From Phoebastria nigripes (Eukaryota > Chordata > Aves > Procellariiformes > Diomedeidae), in the NCBI GenBank assembly GCA_035582835.1, contig JAYKAV010002442.1, positions 1,930,943 to 1,994,942 on the forward strand: a DNA stretch of 64,000 bases, in the 5' to 3' direction. Made by a program: the position numbers and the translations under genes. Below the pieces are notes generated by a model, which saw only the letters and a program-made list of their open reading frames with translations, did not search any database and was not told where the DNA came from. Positions 1-15,330 of the stretch are shown in pieces. Each line of letters begins with the position of its first letter. The stretch's first letter is position 1.

Positions 1-3000
1 AGGTCATTTCTTGCCCCCTGCCCCAATTCACAAAAGCAGCGAAGCCCTAACAGATGCAGGCAGAGCAGAAAGCAGTTTGAGGATGGTTTAAGATAATGTG
101 GAGCTTTTGTCATACTTTCCAAAGCCTATATCTCTGGTAGAGATCAAACATGGAAAACCTTAATCATAACTTTCTTCTCTACAGAGTAAGACAGAATTCA
201 TACTTGGACAAATCTTAATAGTAACAATTGTTCTTTCTAGAACATTTGATAGCTTAAAGGACAGGAGGCGGTGATCACGTTCCCCAGTAATGCTTTTTTA
301 TGTCAAATTTACAAAAATTGGTCTGCTAGTTACAGCTGAGCTCCATGCTTTTTATAGTATTAAAATTCATACTGTTTGACACGTTTTTCCAAAGTTACAC
401 TACGAAGAAAAAGAAACAGAATATTTTAAATTGATTAAAATTGCGCGTTCCTCAGTAATCTGACTTGCAGAAAATAAATCAAGCACTGCAAACAGTGCTC
501 TTTTAAATTAGGCCAGTCAATATATTCATATTTAACTAAGTTTAGACCTGATACTGGTTGCCAAAGAAGATATACTTGCAAAATTAGCCTTCAGACCAGG
601 TACTCAAGCCAGGGATGACAAATCCTCCCTCTGAGGAGCCCATGTGGCCCTCTACAAACATACCTGCCAGGTCACACATTAAACAAGCACCCAGTGCCAT
701 CTGACAACAGTTAGATAATAGCATGGTTTCGAGCCATATGAAACGTACCTAGCTCCAAGACCTTTGCCTTTTCACTCAAACGTTAGTTGTATATGCTACA
801 TTCCTATCCCGGAGCATTGGAATCATTCCCTCTGTAGCACCATCTACAAGGTATTTTAACATAGGACGTGTTTAATTTGTGCATACAATAGGTGGGCAAG
901 TACTAGACTCACCCAGTGATTCCCAATTTGCCCTAATATTTATATCTTTTGTTATTATCAGTAAGGTAGCTGTTAGTCTGAACTCTATTAGTCAAATCCT
1001 TAAAAAGCAAAGTGCTGCTGTCCACTAGGTTTAGACTCACTGTCGTATGAGTAAGAACATGAGACAGCTGTATACCTCTGAACAGTAGCAACATATAAAA
1101 GATGTCAGAACTACTTACCAGAATTAAATAACTACCATGATAGCGAACAGAAGGACAGGCAACAGTACAAGCAATAACGGCAGCTGGCAGGGTTCACTGC
1201 ACTATTAAGAAATTNAAGCAAGTCAGCAGTTCATTTTGAATGACTACAGATACTATTATGCATAATTACAGAAGGCACAATGCTCCCAAAATTCTGGAGC
1301 AAAGATTACCTTTCAGCCACTCTATAACGTTATCAAATAAGTTAACTGACCTTCACTGTGGCCTTAAGATTTTAAGGTTAAAATTATTACCGTAATTTCT
1401 GTACCAGACTATTTTTTCAGACTGCAACTGGTTGGCTTATTTAGATCCTGCAATGAACTCAGAAGCATGGGTACAGAAATTAGCACAATAAGTAGCTGCC
1501 ACAAATTCCAGATATCCTGGTCTCTGTTAAGGAATATTTACTTGTGCCCTCTTAGATACTTACAGTTGGTAGAAGAGCAAGCAGAATGCAGTATATTCCA
1601 GTCTGTAGAATCATATTTTTAAAATAATAATAAAAACCCAGCAAACAAAAACCCCATACGTACCACACAGACCTTTTCCACTAAGTTCCTAGCTCTCCTG
1701 ATCATTTCAGAATTCCCCAAAATGACTTGTTTAGAATTTAAGGATTCTAGTTCATATGTCTGTAAACTTTGCATAGTGTTCCATTAGGACCAACTGCAGA
1801 CTAGAAAAGATCTTACCTCCACTTCAGAAAAAAGTTCTTATGTGATTAAATAAGGAAGAGTACATATTTCAAGGTCACTTTTGAGGACTGGAGCAGTAAT
1901 AAGTTTAAAACATCTAACAACTTAACTCAGCAATTCTTGTCTGGTTTCCTTTCTTCTCTCCCACCATGTCCATTTCAGTATTTTGCAGTTTTATTATACA
2001 TATGAAAAAACAGTTTTACATACATGAGAGAACAGAACAGCATTCTGTATAAGCTACAATATTTTGTTGTCTTGGTGAAGAAGTACAGACAGGCATGGAA
2101 AGGGGAAGAGAATTGTGTAAAGGTTCAGGTAGAAAGTTAGCTTCTTTATCCACAGTTTTTGGCAGGGACAGATCAACTCTTACTATCGCCATGGGAAATA
2201 ACTGCATTCTCTATGTTATGGTCTTCCAATTAATATGGTTCTGTGTATGGTTGAGGCACAGCATACACCACTCCTCACCTTTGGGAGAAAGATTACTATT
2301 CACTGTATTTTTCAGACATCCCATCCTAGCTGATGTAAGCACAGACGACTGCATGACAAACTCTCCAGATGCATATTTTATATGCTATATTTTTAAACCT
2401 CTAGACAGAAGTCATCTTTAGTTTTTACACATTTGTAACATGTCAAGAGACTTCTTCAGCAATATTACAGTTATCTTTTATGCAGTCGTATCTTCTTAAA
2501 TTCCACACCCCACGCCTATTTCGCCTAGAAGCACACAATCAGTTAGGACAGGTAACCTGTACATTACCTTACCAGGATTTTGAAGTCTTAAAAACATTAA
2601 GTAAATACTAGAATAATTCCCACATTCCCTATTCAACACAGCTAGGATATCTAGTCCCTGCCACCTCCACTCCAAGGGCTATATTTTGGCTAAATTTGGA
2701 GAAGGATGAGCTGGAATGACTTAAGGCAAAGCACACCATTCAAGACTCAAACCTGCTGAAGATTTCCTAGAACCTTCAATTCTCAGTGCCTCAAATGCCT
2801 CTCTGTGAAGTGGGAATCATCATAAAAACACTACATGAAAGTTTATTCATAACTGGGACACATTAGCACCTCTCTCAAAACAGAAAACAAGAAAAAAATC
2901 CAGAAAGAATTTTCATACACTATTTTAAGCACACTAAAGAAAGCAGTTAAGGGGCAAAAAACATCATATACAAATTTGTCATTTGTATCCAGCCGTAATT

Positions 3001-6000
3001 CCACTTTTCTTAGAATAGCTTTGTTTCTGGCACACTGAAGAACGTGGTTCTAGTAAGTTCTGGAACTAAATAATACAACTGAAAAAAATGAAGCTTTTTT
3101 GCCACATGCTCGATTGATGTTAGAGGCAGATGTTCCCAAATTCAGTGTTATTAATTTCAAAAGACCATTGCGCTCAAACCCCCAGATAAATAACGTGGTG
3201 TTAAAAATTTCAGCTAGAAAGGAAAGGTTTCATTTCAACTGTAAGTCTGGCATATTTAGATTCTAGAACTTCACTGAAGAAGTTGCCTCCTAACTGTAAA
3301 ACCTAAGCATAAACTGCAGCGAGATATTAAATTCTGAAAAAAACCTCTGTGATCTTCAGAAAAGAGACTAATTTAGATCATTTACAGAAATATAAAGCCA
3401 ATTTAAAAAACAGAGAAACATAGGATACTGGACTCAATGTACCTGGAACCCAAAAAAGCCTTCATCATGCTTTATTTGTAACCCATTATCAACAAACCCT
3501 GTTATTTTAAATGAACACTCCAAAATATTGTGTAATTATTGAATACATGGTTTTGCACAGAGAAGGTTGCACACAAATAACAAAAGGAATTACAATTAAA
3601 CATACTGACTTCACTTCTCTGACACAGATGTTTATAAACAATACACACTAACAAACAATCTCTTATTGATGGCCTTATATTTACAACTTTCTAGTACCCA
3701 AAGCATCATTCTGGGACTGAGGTTTTCAGGCCCAATCTTTATTAAACAAACACCCAAAAAACCCCCAAAACAAACTCAAAACGTTTTGGCCATTTATCCC
3801 ACTATTAAGAATTCTTAACAGCTTCAGCACTAGTCAGCTTAATATGACATGAAAACAAGCTTCAAAAACCTCCAGTAACACTTAAGTAGCAAAAGTCTCT
3901 GTCAAATCAAAGTATCTAATAAAAAAGCCTCTAAGGTCAGGATTTCCCTCCCCTCGCAAGAGCAATTTGCAGCAGGGTTCATTGTCAAGTAGGTTGTTGC
4001 TAAGCAGGCTGAAAATTGCAGTAAAGATTTTGGGGACTTTTGAGCTTCTATTTCATGTACCTCATACATGGCTCTACGACCTACAAGAATAGAAGCTCTC
4101 CAGATCTTCAAAGAGCTCTGGGTAGATCTCACTACAAGTCATTCTTGAACAAGTTTTATACTAACATACTAAGTTTTATTTCCTTAGAAAGCCAGGCTAA
4201 TACACATTTCCATCTCCATTTTTCTTCCCCATCTCTAGATTTTAGGCTTACCAGTTTTCAGCAGAGCTTGAAAGAGAGTACACAATGCCAAGATTGCATT
4301 GATTCTATAAATTCTGTGAAGGTAGGTGGCTGAGTAGGAAAAGAAAACCCTTTTAACCACCATCTCTTCTGCACCCATCACCTCAGAGGAAAAACCGTAG
4401 CACAGGCTGATCCCTGAGGCACTAGGCAATCTATAGAGGAGTATTGTTAATGGGCAAACGGAAAAATCAAAATGAGTTTTGCTCCTTAGAACCAAAGCAC
4501 TCTGTCATGAGACAAAGCTGTAGCAAAGCAGGTTTTGCTAGTTCTGTCATTCTTCAAATTACTCCCCTTTAAAGCCTAAGAAAGTCTTTCCAAAACACTA
4601 CCAAAACTAGGTATGTCAGGTGGAAAACAGCTCATGACAGAAGAAAGCCATTTTAGGACATTATCCCACAGATGTGTCTTATAAAAAATGCAGTCTGTGG
4701 ATGCCAGAAATGAGCATCCACAAATATGTCTGCATCAGTTCTAAGAGACACCTAACAACAGTCTAAATAGAGCTACTAAGCTAAGCAATGAAAAACAACC
4801 AAAATTAGCCACCCACAAAGTCTACACAGAAACTAGCTTTACCACAAAGCATATGTTAGTTTAAACTAGCAATCTACAGAGCAAGCAAATCTTTTGCTAC
4901 CTTAGAAAGACTGGAAGGCAGCTTGTTGAATTGTCTTTGTGAGAAACTAGTCACCTAGAATACGGCCTTCCAACAGGACAACCAGCAACAAACCACAACA
5001 TCTCAGGGAACTTTTATTAGGAGTCTCTTAAGTCTAACATGGCACTAATAGCAGGGACTAATACTTTTTAAATAAACTTTTAGGACAGATCCTGCAGCAG
5101 AAAAGTATTAGCACGGACTAAAATAATCTGTCAGTTCTATTCATTTTTTCCCCAGTGCATTCTTGAGAACAAAAGGAAAAATGAGTTAAGAGCAGCTGGC
5201 TGGAGTAAAAAAACACAGATAAAAGGACAACAACCATGCAAACCTCAAATTTGTCTCTATCCAGATTTGAATATATATTTAACTACATGTGCATGAATAT
5301 TTCACTTAACATGCACAGAAATCATATTCCTGTGGAACAGCCCTGCCAAAAGAAGCTTGATCCATAGGATCAATCATGATCAGCATGTCTTTTTAAACAT
5401 GCCCATATAACAAGGGATCAAAAAGCCACAGACAGGATAAACTCACACTGGCAATAAAACTGTCAAAAATGCACTCAATATTTTCACATGTGACACAGCT
5501 TCTTTCTTTTAGCTAAGATAATTTCTGATACCTGTACTGTTTATGAAATCTTCTCCTTCTGAAGTGACCTCAGGTAACAGAGAGGTTATGGTCCCCTCCC
5601 CTCACAGGCAGAATGATGCTAGTACAGCTAGTTAAAAACTCTGGGAAAAGAAAGGATGGTTTTCATTTCATTTAGTTTGAGGATAATTTTTTTGCATGTT
5701 TATATTCAGAGTATCAAATAAAGCTGTTCAATATTTTGACAAATACTATCTAAATATTATCTAAGGCAATACTGTTACCCAGGGATTCAATGCTTTCAAT
5801 GTTTATGTATGTCACTTTCTTCCATGTTTTACACCAGTGGCCCAATTTTGGTCTCCCACTTTCTACTAGATAAGAGAAGCTGTTCATCAACACAGCTCTT
5901 ATACTTACTTTTGCCTTTTACAAGGAAGGAAGGAGATAATGTAGAGAGGCACTCAAACATAAATGCAGATATTCTTATGAACAAAATGCTGACATTAGCA

Positions 6001-6539
6001 AGCACCTCCCTAAAAATTTTATTCAGTTCTCAACTACTGTACATGCAGAAGATGCAATACCTCTGTCTACTTTAGCTTTATAATTACACTTTTAAGTACT
6101 CTTCTGGCTGTAGATTCTTCCACATTTGAGACATAAACCCAGTTTTATCACTAAAGGAGATTCAAATCTAAAATGTACAAAGTGCTATCAATGAAACATT
6201 TAAAATAAATAGTATAAGACTGGCTACAGAAGGCATGTTACAAATTATCAAAGAACAAAAAGCCATGTTTTTGAGATGTACAAACATAGCAGGTTTTAGA
6301 GGTTGATAGGTACTAAAAGATGACCAAACAATGACTACCTAACTTTTTTTTAAACACTTTCTTGTCACCTTTGTAAAGAGATGGCCACATACTGAAATAA
6401 AGCAAATTCTCTTGAAACTAAAAGTAAGATTCTCTCCAAAGCCCTGCACAGAATTCTTTTGGCTGTGATAACATCCAATGCAGGTCTTTAAATCCTTATC
6501 ACATCAAGCAGAATGAAGATAGCAAGGAAGTGGTTAAAA

Positions 6540-6561
6540 TTTTTTTTTTTTTTTTTTTTTT
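6540..6561. repeat. poly(T) tract
   Basis: A run of about 22 T inside the AT-rich stretch. It could be the tail of an old minus-strand retroposed sequence or a simple repeat; no element body is recognisable beside it. Confidence 0.8.
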
Positions 6562-9262
6562 CTTCAAAAATCTCTTTTCCAAGGAAAAAAGCTGGAAGGA
6601 CAAAGCACTGGCACCACCATTCTCACTGGAAGAGGCTGATGAACTGAAATTAAATTTCAGTTTAAATTTTAGACTAAAGCCACAATGCTTTCAATCTATT
6701 TAGGCATCTATCTCCTCCTACAGCCAATGGGAATTAAGTTCCTACAGGCTATGATTTGAGCTGAAGTTCCCACCCTGTGACTCAAATTAGCAGAGTGGCT
6801 AGTAACTTTTTACAGGTAGTTTCACTGTTACCATTCAGCAGCTCACCAAGAGCCAGCAACATATTTAACTTTTACTTTGTAGCTACTAAGATACATATAG
6901 ACTCATTGGGGCTTCCCAGACAACAAACAAAATTTCTAAGGAGGCAGCACATCACCACAGAAAAGGAGACCTAAGAAAGCAACAGATGCTCCCAAGCAAA
7001 TGGCAGTGAGTGAGGTCTGGAGTGCAGACACCTCCTAATCAGCAACAGATGAACAGGTGACTTAAAGGGAGTTCAGGACCAACTAACAACCAACCCCTGC
7101 CCTTCTTCCCAGCAGGGAAAAACATTTCCTCACACTACTGCTCCTATGTCTTTACATTAAGGTTTTCACTCTTTCTAGTCAGTTTTCTAGTAAATTTACA
7201 TCCTCTGTAAAGGAAAGACAAGAGCTCTGTATTTTAAGGAGAAGTTTACAATTAAAATAGAAATAAATTTTTAAAAGTATCAAGTATCAAAGTCAAGTGT
7301 CAAACAAGGTCAAATTAAGAAACTCCCTTCAATGTATTTTGTATCTTCAACCTAAACACAATGATAAACTTAAAGCTTCAAAGCTCCCCCCTCTTGCTTG
7401 TCACATTAAATGCTATTTCCAGAATTTCAGAAGAAAACAGTAGTAGAATGTAATTCTTTGAATTACCAGAAGTTAGATAACAAAAAAGCGTACAAGTATC
7501 AGAGAGTTTTAACAAAAAAGCCTCTACTATTGCCTACAACTTTCTAATCTCGAACTTCAGACTTATCACTGCACCTCCGTGTTCCACCACCCATGCAAAG
7601 CCACGCATACTCTCCCCCCCGAACACCTAAAGTATAGTTAAGTAAATTCAAGAGTAACTTTACAGCTTATACTAAATTAAACACACAAGCTCCCTAAAAA
7701 CCATTCTCCTTAGAGTATTAACATCACAATTCTGAACTAAAAATCCAACATCTGCTATCTCCAGCAGCAGGACCTTTAAGCACATAATACTCCCACAGAA
7801 ATCCTCTCCCATACTTACTCTAGCATTCAAGTACCTTCAAGAAGTTAAATGCACAATGTCCAGACTCAGGCTTAAGTCTCTAATCTTCTGTGTAGCCAAA
7901 GAAAAAAGATGACTGGCTTAAAAGATCTAGACAGAAGTGATTTTAATTTGGCTTCTGAGTTTAGAAAATTTATTTTGGTCATTTTTTCAAACTACTTTGC
8001 CACATGAGTGATAGATCTTTAGACTAATATACTGATGGAATTTGCATACAACCAAATAATAAAGAGAATGGACTTAAAGGTTGAAGTTGTACGCCATAGC
8101 TGCATGTGTCACAGGCACCATAAAATTATGAGAATCAGAAACCCCGTGCCACTACACCAAACGCACACTGCGTTCAGCATTCACCTCTACTGGAATGGAC
8201 CAGAATGATCTTGGTATAAACACAACCACCTCAACACTGATTCAGCATATCTTGCTTCTGTCCTTACAGTCACAGTTTTGGAAGGTTGCATTTGTCCCAG
8301 ATAGCTTCCCACTGATGACTGAAGTAAACTCATGCTAAAAGAAATAGTTCTCTATGTCTGCTGGCAAACTCAAATAGTAATGACCAGCAGGCTAGTGGAA
8401 TGAGCTTCCAATTCTTTTCAGAGCAATTCCCAGTTTAGGTTGAGGCACAACAAAGCAGCAATGTAAAACGAATCTTGTTTTGTTTCTCACTGACACATGA
8501 ATAAAAAGCTCCCAGAGCCTGAAAAGACTACAATCTATATTATGAGAAGAACACAGTTACTAGACTAAAATTTCACCAGTGAGATATAGTGACCACGTAA
8601 AATATACTACAGCCTTCATTGGTATTACAAGCGTCTAGCTCCTTTACTCATTTGTTCTACATAAACCAGACTAGTGGGAAAAACTTAATACCACCACCAC
8701 AGCTCAAGTAAAAATGACAAAGATTAATAACTACTAACTGCACTGTATTAGAAGCATTCCTTCAAGCACCAACCCATTTTCAAGTTACCGTAAGTACATT
8801 TAAACAGCTTCTTTGCCAGAAAGGATTTTTCAAGATATTCCAGTAAAGAGACTGACAGTGCGTGCCACACGTAAGTCAGAACTAGCACACCATAAAGCTA
8901 ATGCACTAACACAACACAGCTATTCCTGCCGTGTTCTGATAATCCTCAAACATAAATTAGAATAATTTAGATGTTTTGCAAGATTACCAAATACATTTCA
9001 ACTAAAAATGTATTCATTTCTGAAAATGTAAGATCCAAAACTTCTTTGCAGCTCACTTTTAAGGCAGGCTATTTTATTCCTTCTTAGCCTGACAATTTCT
9101 TTACAAGTCTTTATTTCTTCGTCACTAAGCATTAGAGCAAATTTTTTGCAAGACAGATTTTTGATTTTCCAGTTTCATGCAGTTGGTTAAGAAACTTTTT
9201 AAAACTGCAAGTTTTTAATTGTGGCAGGAGTTTTGAAGTGCTGGAAGGAAGCCAGGACCAGG

Positions 9263-9267
<5 letters not shown>

Positions 9268-9293
<26 letters not shown>
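9268..9293. repeat. poly(A) tract
   Basis: A run of about 26 A. No processed gene copy or SINE was recognised upstream of it. Confidence 0.8.
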
Positions 9294-11603
9294 GAACAGT
9301 TTCTATACAATTAAAGAGAGCATCATAATGAGATGTGTTCTTATTACTTCTGGGAACAGAACAATGTAAGTGCTTTCACCCAATTAGCTTTTCAACTTGC
9401 AGATGCCAAATGAGATTTTTATTTTAAAGATTTGCAAAAGCGTTTATTAAAGAAATTTCCATTATTTAGAAGAACGAGAAAACTTCAAAGCTCTCAAAAC
9501 TGAATTGCTGCCTATTTGAGAAAAAGATAAGGGAATAAATTAAGGCAAACTCTTGCAGAAACAAGCCATGTACCTGCTATCAAAGTACAGTATTCAAGTA
9601 GTAGGTTGGTAGGCAGCGCTTTTCTCTGAATACAGAAAACTAATGCGACCTGTCTTACCCATCAGAATTCTTTTTTTTAACTGAAAAAGTTACAACTATT
9701 CACTAGGCTTCTTACAAACTAATTTAGGTCAGTTTATCCTGACCCCGACCACTCTCCGTAAAGGCATCTGTTAATGTTTACGATCAGGACATTAACAGTC
9801 CCTTAAAAAAAATTACAAACACACTTAGCATGCTGTCACAAATACCACTTTGTTTCTTGCTCAACTGCATCACACCATCCTACAGAAGCCTGGAAAGGCA
9901 AAAATACTAGCATACCCATTGTCCCCATGCACACAGAAAGCGACACTGGGAGTCTCCTCCTTAGTGGCACCCTGAGTAGCAGTTGCTCTGTCAGGCTGAG
10001 AACAGGGGAACAAAAGGGAAGTCCACAGCGGGGCTGCAAAAGAAGCTACACAACTGATGACATACAGATGTTCCCATGTCTGTTCAAACGAGAGTGCTGA
10101 AAATATTCAAATGGTCAGCACTTCTCTGCACTTGCTACATTTAGATTTAATTGCACGGAAAGAATAATCAGAACTGGTGATGATGGTGGGTTTGAGGATC
10201 CAGTTGCAAGAATAAAGGAAACAGAATCACTTCCACCCTACAGCAAAAAAGGTATAAGCAAGAAGTCTCCACATATTACTGGATTTTCTCTTATTTCTAA
10301 ACAGAGTACCAGTGAGCTGCGGTTCCCTTCTGGCTGCACTTCAGCAGATCTGATTCCAGACGCAGGCTGAACAGTGCTCAGGATCTGTTCCTCTGCAGGC
10401 GGCTGTCTGAGATAAGTTAACAGAAACAACAGCTGAGCTGAACAAGCATTGACTCCTTACGTCGGTCACAGTGTTTGGTGCAAAACACTTCCTTTTAGGA
10501 AGCTGATGAAAGATAATCAATAGGTACATGAAAATAGACCAGATTCCTGACAGATGAGCAGCAGAAGTTGCAGCCATTTAAAACTACCCATCTCTCCACT
10601 GTTTCATTTTTCCCTTTCGTTTTAATACTCTTACTGCAAAAGCCCTTGCACTTTATTACAAACTCTGAAACAATGCCATTTGAAGTGGTGGCATATTTCC
10701 AGCCCTCCCCACCCACCCCAAGTTGAATTGGACAGTGGAAGAGGGCAGGACAGATTAAGAGACAAATGTAAAGCCATTCCTTGCTGTGAATAACTTGAAG
10801 AATCTTTTTCAAGACTTCCATTTCCTGCTCCTCTACCACAATTTCCAAGCCCCACTGTAATAATTAACATATCTTGACAGACGAAGTAGCACTCAGTTTC
10901 AGTGTTCTTCCCAAGGAACCACAACTCACTTTGAGCAGTGGATTTCTCTCCACATCATACCTTTCCGCACCTTTAAAATATCTCTGACCTCAGCTGCAAG
11001 TAAGTAAAAGTTTTCATACAAAACTTGTTTTTCCAAAGCCCCTATTCATAGATCAGTCCTTAAGTAACAAATAGTTACATCTAAGGTTTTTGACTTCAGA
11101 AATCAGCAGTTAAATGTAGCTTTGAAATAATGTTCAGGCAAGCTCTTCTGTTCATGAGTTCTTTCAGAACATTTTGGAAGTGCACAAGAACCACTCTAGC
11201 GCTACATCCTTAAGGATTTTCATTCCTCTTTAGAACAGACGTGCCAAAATGAATTCCCTCTTCTCTAGCTATTTTTTTTTCAACTTTTTTCTGTTCACCT
11301 TCTCAAGATACTTTTGTTATTGAAGGGTCCAACCCGAAGATGGAAGCACAGTTATCAACAGTAGGAATCTACAGAACAAATGATTTTATAGAGTTCTGTA
11401 CAACCTTAGCACGATAAAAAAAACTGTTCAAAACCCATTACTCTAATCAGTTATGTAATAACTCAAGCTACTTGTCACCACCTTCAAAACTTCCCACCTT
11501 GCTCAATACCCAAATTCTGTGTTGCCTGTAACTCCTACCATATTCCTAACCTGATCCATGTACATCAAAAATAATCATAATTTCTCCTCTGTATTAAGAG
11601 ATG

Positions 11604-11991
11604 TTACAGCATATTTGCTTTTAAGGCTATCAAAGATACAACCACTGGGATAGCGAGAGCCAGGGTTGCCAAATATACCAGCTTATAATACACCATTGAC
11701 AGCATCAATAAAAAAACTTCACTCCTGTGCATACAAAGGTGGTAGAATTTGCTCCTTGGTCTGGCCCAGCTTGGAGAGAGCTGATAGCTGCTCACAAACA
11801 GTCCCTTCTACCTGCTGCCTGTTATCCTCTGGATCTTTGGTTACATGTTTTTCCTTGTGACTCACTAGTTTCCTGGAGCAGAGACCACCTCCTTCTTCAC
11901 TGAAAGAATGCTCAGCATGTAAGAGATGCAGCTGCGAAAACCACACTGACAACAGTTCTGGACAATACTGGTTAATTACAGTAAGGGTCAA
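11604..11991 (-). other. Protein-like open segment in two overlapping frames, unidentified
   Basis: On the minus strand one frame (11991 down to 11719) gives a Glu/Gln/Lys-rich stretch of 90 residues. An overlapping second frame (11795 down to 11604) ends in a hydrophobic tail of roughly 25 residues resembling a C-terminal membrane anchor. Joined at a shift near 11.72 kb, the two would look like the end of a tail-anchored protein. I do not recognise a family, and no splice sites or poly(A) tail frame it. It may be a decayed retrocopy or chance. Confidence 0.2.
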
Positions 11992-14900
11992 CTTCAGCCC
12001 TCTGCTTTAGACTGGATTCATTCATGTTTTGTTAAAGAAGAAAAAAGATGAGGAGCTAAATTAGAAAAACCTTCTCAGCATACTCAGCTTTATGTATCTG
12101 CCTTTCAGTATTACAGAACCCATTTTCCATGGAAGTTAATTCGCATCTGCCAAATGGCTACAGATGAGGTTTAACATCTTCAGTTGCTCTTGGTTCTGTT
12201 TATTCTGCTTAGAAAAAAAAAAAATCCCATGTGTCCCTTGATACTCTGCTTTCAAGATGCAGTAGGTAAATAATTAAGAAAGCTCAATATATTATCAAAG
12301 TACTTATCAAGAAACTTTTCTTTATCCGAAGCTAAGTGCATACTACAAAGCTCTGTCCATGCTGATAGCTTGATTTGTGGCATGAAAAACATCTCCTAAC
12401 CAAGGTGACTCCAGCAAATTAACCAGTAGCTATATCACAAGCCAAAGGCAAGTTTTTCTTACTAGAAAGCATCCTTTCCTACAGACTATTTATACACATT
12501 GGCAAGAGAAAGCATTATTGTCCCTCCTCACTAGAAACACTTCTGCTGTGCACCTATATATACACCTAGATACACTTGTACAAGAAGCACAGACTGTCCT
12601 AAACATTATTATAAAACAAGCCCTGTAAGTACAAGAACTTATTTTTTATGAAATGAAAGCATCAATGCATTGATTTAAAGACAGTGAGGTCCTTCAGTGG
12701 AATATATGATTACTTTGAAATAGAAGAAATATATTAAGTCCAAAAGCATATGAAGTCTTAAATTGGGAGGCAATCACTGGCTTCTCAAACAAAATGAAGA
12801 TGTTCCTGCACTTCCACCTTAGTTGAAGATTCAGATCAGTTAAATAATGTTTCTTTTGCCAAGAATAACTTAAACTATTACTCCTGCAAATACAGTTTAA
12901 GCCTACAGTCATAATTTTAAACACTAACAAACACTAAAATCTAGGAATATTAAGGTCACATGCTTACAAAATATTAATTTTAAAACAAGCTTAGCTGTTT
13001 ACATGGTTTAATGAGGACAGCCTGAAAAGGTTTGCTTTTCTAAGCAGAGAAAGTTTGATTGCTAGCTTAAGCAAGCAGTGTGGCAAAAAATGGGCAGCCT
13101 AGCCATGGCTGGTTTTACTATGAAAAACCATTCGGTACCTCTGAGCATAAGCAGCTGCATCTTACATCCCAACTAACTAAAAATTGAGTAAAGCTGCCAT
13201 TTCACTTAGCAATCAGCTGTACATTGATTTAAAGAGATATTTAACAGACCCCTCTTCTCTCAGTCACCCAGCACCGGGTGATGCCACAGTTCTTCAGGCA
13301 CTACTTGTGGATTTGATGTACCTGAATATAAAGTGCAGTAATTCCTGTCTCTGATGTTGTAACCCCCTGAAAGCATAGCCCACGTTATTTTCAAATACAT
13401 TATCAGTTAAAATTTATCACCACCATACTTTGGATTGAAGATATATAATGTTGATCCTGCACTATAATTTTACCATTAATCAAGACTGTGTCAGATATAT
13501 AAAAACATGAAAAATGTGAACGATACACAGCTTCTCCCTTTAATATGTGTTTGCAATCTGTAACAGACTAGTTCATTAGCATTTAGCTAGAATGTTATGT
13601 AATGGTTGAGGTATTTGTAATAAAAACAGTCTATTTCTGTTAGCCTGTTCTTCATAGACATAAAAGCTGTCTTCATCTGATTTTTATTAGGACTTCATCT
13701 TCCTCTGCTCTTTATGCATTTCTTAAGACTTCTGTCCACTCTGTTTTCGTTTTACCAACATGCACACAATATTATTTCCTCCCACCTCCTCACACAAATC
13801 TCAGCTTTTATTTTTACACCTGCTTTCACCCATGAGAAGTTTCCATGGGGTTTTGTGAAACCCAGCCCCAAAAAAAAATGAGGGCAAGAAGCTGAGTGAA
13901 GAAAAAATTTGCTACAGAAGACGAACAACTGGTTCTACCAGTAAAACACCACTGGCAGTCCCGTCATTACAAGCCCAACATCCATCCCCAACTAGTGGAA
14001 AGGTGGTGCATTTTCAGGGCGGAGTTCCCCCCTCCATTACTGTATACAGCCTCTGAAGATATCCCACTCTTCCTTCAACAGAAGGATCAGAGAGGAATAT
14101 TTTTTCTTCGCTCACATCTCCAATACAATACGCAAGGGTTTATTTCTCAGCAAGAGCACACTATGAAAGGGTTTAATCCTTCTGCAAGTGCTACCTTTTT
14201 CTTTCTGTCTCCACATCTAAGCCTCTTATCCACACCATCTTTATATGGTAGACTACATTTTCCATCCTCTCTCCACTTTCACATCATTCCCGTTAGTTAG
14301 CCTGGAAAATACTCTGGAGTAAAGGGCTTGCACTTTCAGTAACCTAGGACACCTGGCTGAAGTCAACCCCATACAACATACCCACTGCTTTGACTTACAT
14401 TCTTTCTCTTTATTGACATACACCATTCATTCAGACAGAACAAAACCTACACCAGAGCTCCCTTCTGAACTGTATCATCTTTTCCTTGCTCTTTGTGGCC
14501 CATTTCACTTTCCCTACTAAACTTTAGGATGTGGGGAAACAGGACCTACAGAAGATGCATGCCATAAATCTGTACCATTGAACAAGGACTCCAGCAACCA
14601 AGTAAAAGCTGTAGATTGATGTAACTATTTTTACAGGTTGCTCTACAAAAAGCTAGGGTTCCTGTCATGAAGTCTAAATGAGAGTAAAGAAATTATAAAT
14701 TGCTACTAAACTGCAAAGAGACAGAATATTTCTATTAGCAAAACTCACAGAAATGACTGTGTATTGAGTTATACATATTTTACAAGCTATTATTTACCAA
14801 AGCAATATACTGTATGCAGGAAACATCTATACACTAAGGCAGAGTTCTAGGTGACAGAGACACTCACAGGCCATAATCCCAGTCTCCACACACAAGCACT

Positions 14901-15330
14901 GGCCTATGCCAGTTCTCACTTCAGTTTAAACAGCTGCCTCTTAAGCACACACCTCCACCAAAGCAGTCATACTGCTCACTCAAGAGCACAATATTCTGAG
15001 AAACAAATTGCCTTTTCATTGAACATTCACCAAGTTCAAAGAACTCCCAAAACTTTGAGATTCCTTAGTCCCAAGGAGACTGTAGCAGAGTTGCACTAAA
15101 ACACCCCAAAATTAACTTTGAAGAAAAATTCTCTAGACTATGTAATTCAAAAGAAAACTGACAGCCATTCAGCTCCTGGCAGTCAGTATTAAACGGTAAT
15201 CCTTTTGTTTCTCATTGAGGGACAAATGAGATCATGTCCTGTTTCCTCCCCCCTTCAAAGGCAGTTTCTTGTCTGAGCAGAGCTCTTAAGACTAGACAAC
15301 AGGTAGGCCTGATGCCTCACTGCAGGAGCG

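Larger units (their letters stand above)
1..15330. other. AT-rich non-coding stretch, probable long intron or flank
   Basis: No open frame here shows domain-like protein together with usable splice sites, and no RNA gene was recognised. The sequence is AT-rich, unlike the GC-rich right side, and by eye the + strand is richer in A and C than in T and G, the skew expected inside a gene transcribed on the minus strand. Together with the CpG island at 17 kb this suggests intron 1 of a leftward gene. By mammalian synteny beyond FMO4 that gene would be PRRC2C, whose first exon is non-coding. The neighbour's identity is inference only. Confidence 0.45.

Noticed and set aside
13896..14300. 134-codon plus-strand open frame
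   Set aside because: No recognisable domain, no splice or polyadenylation context, and surrounded by intron-like AT-rich sequence.
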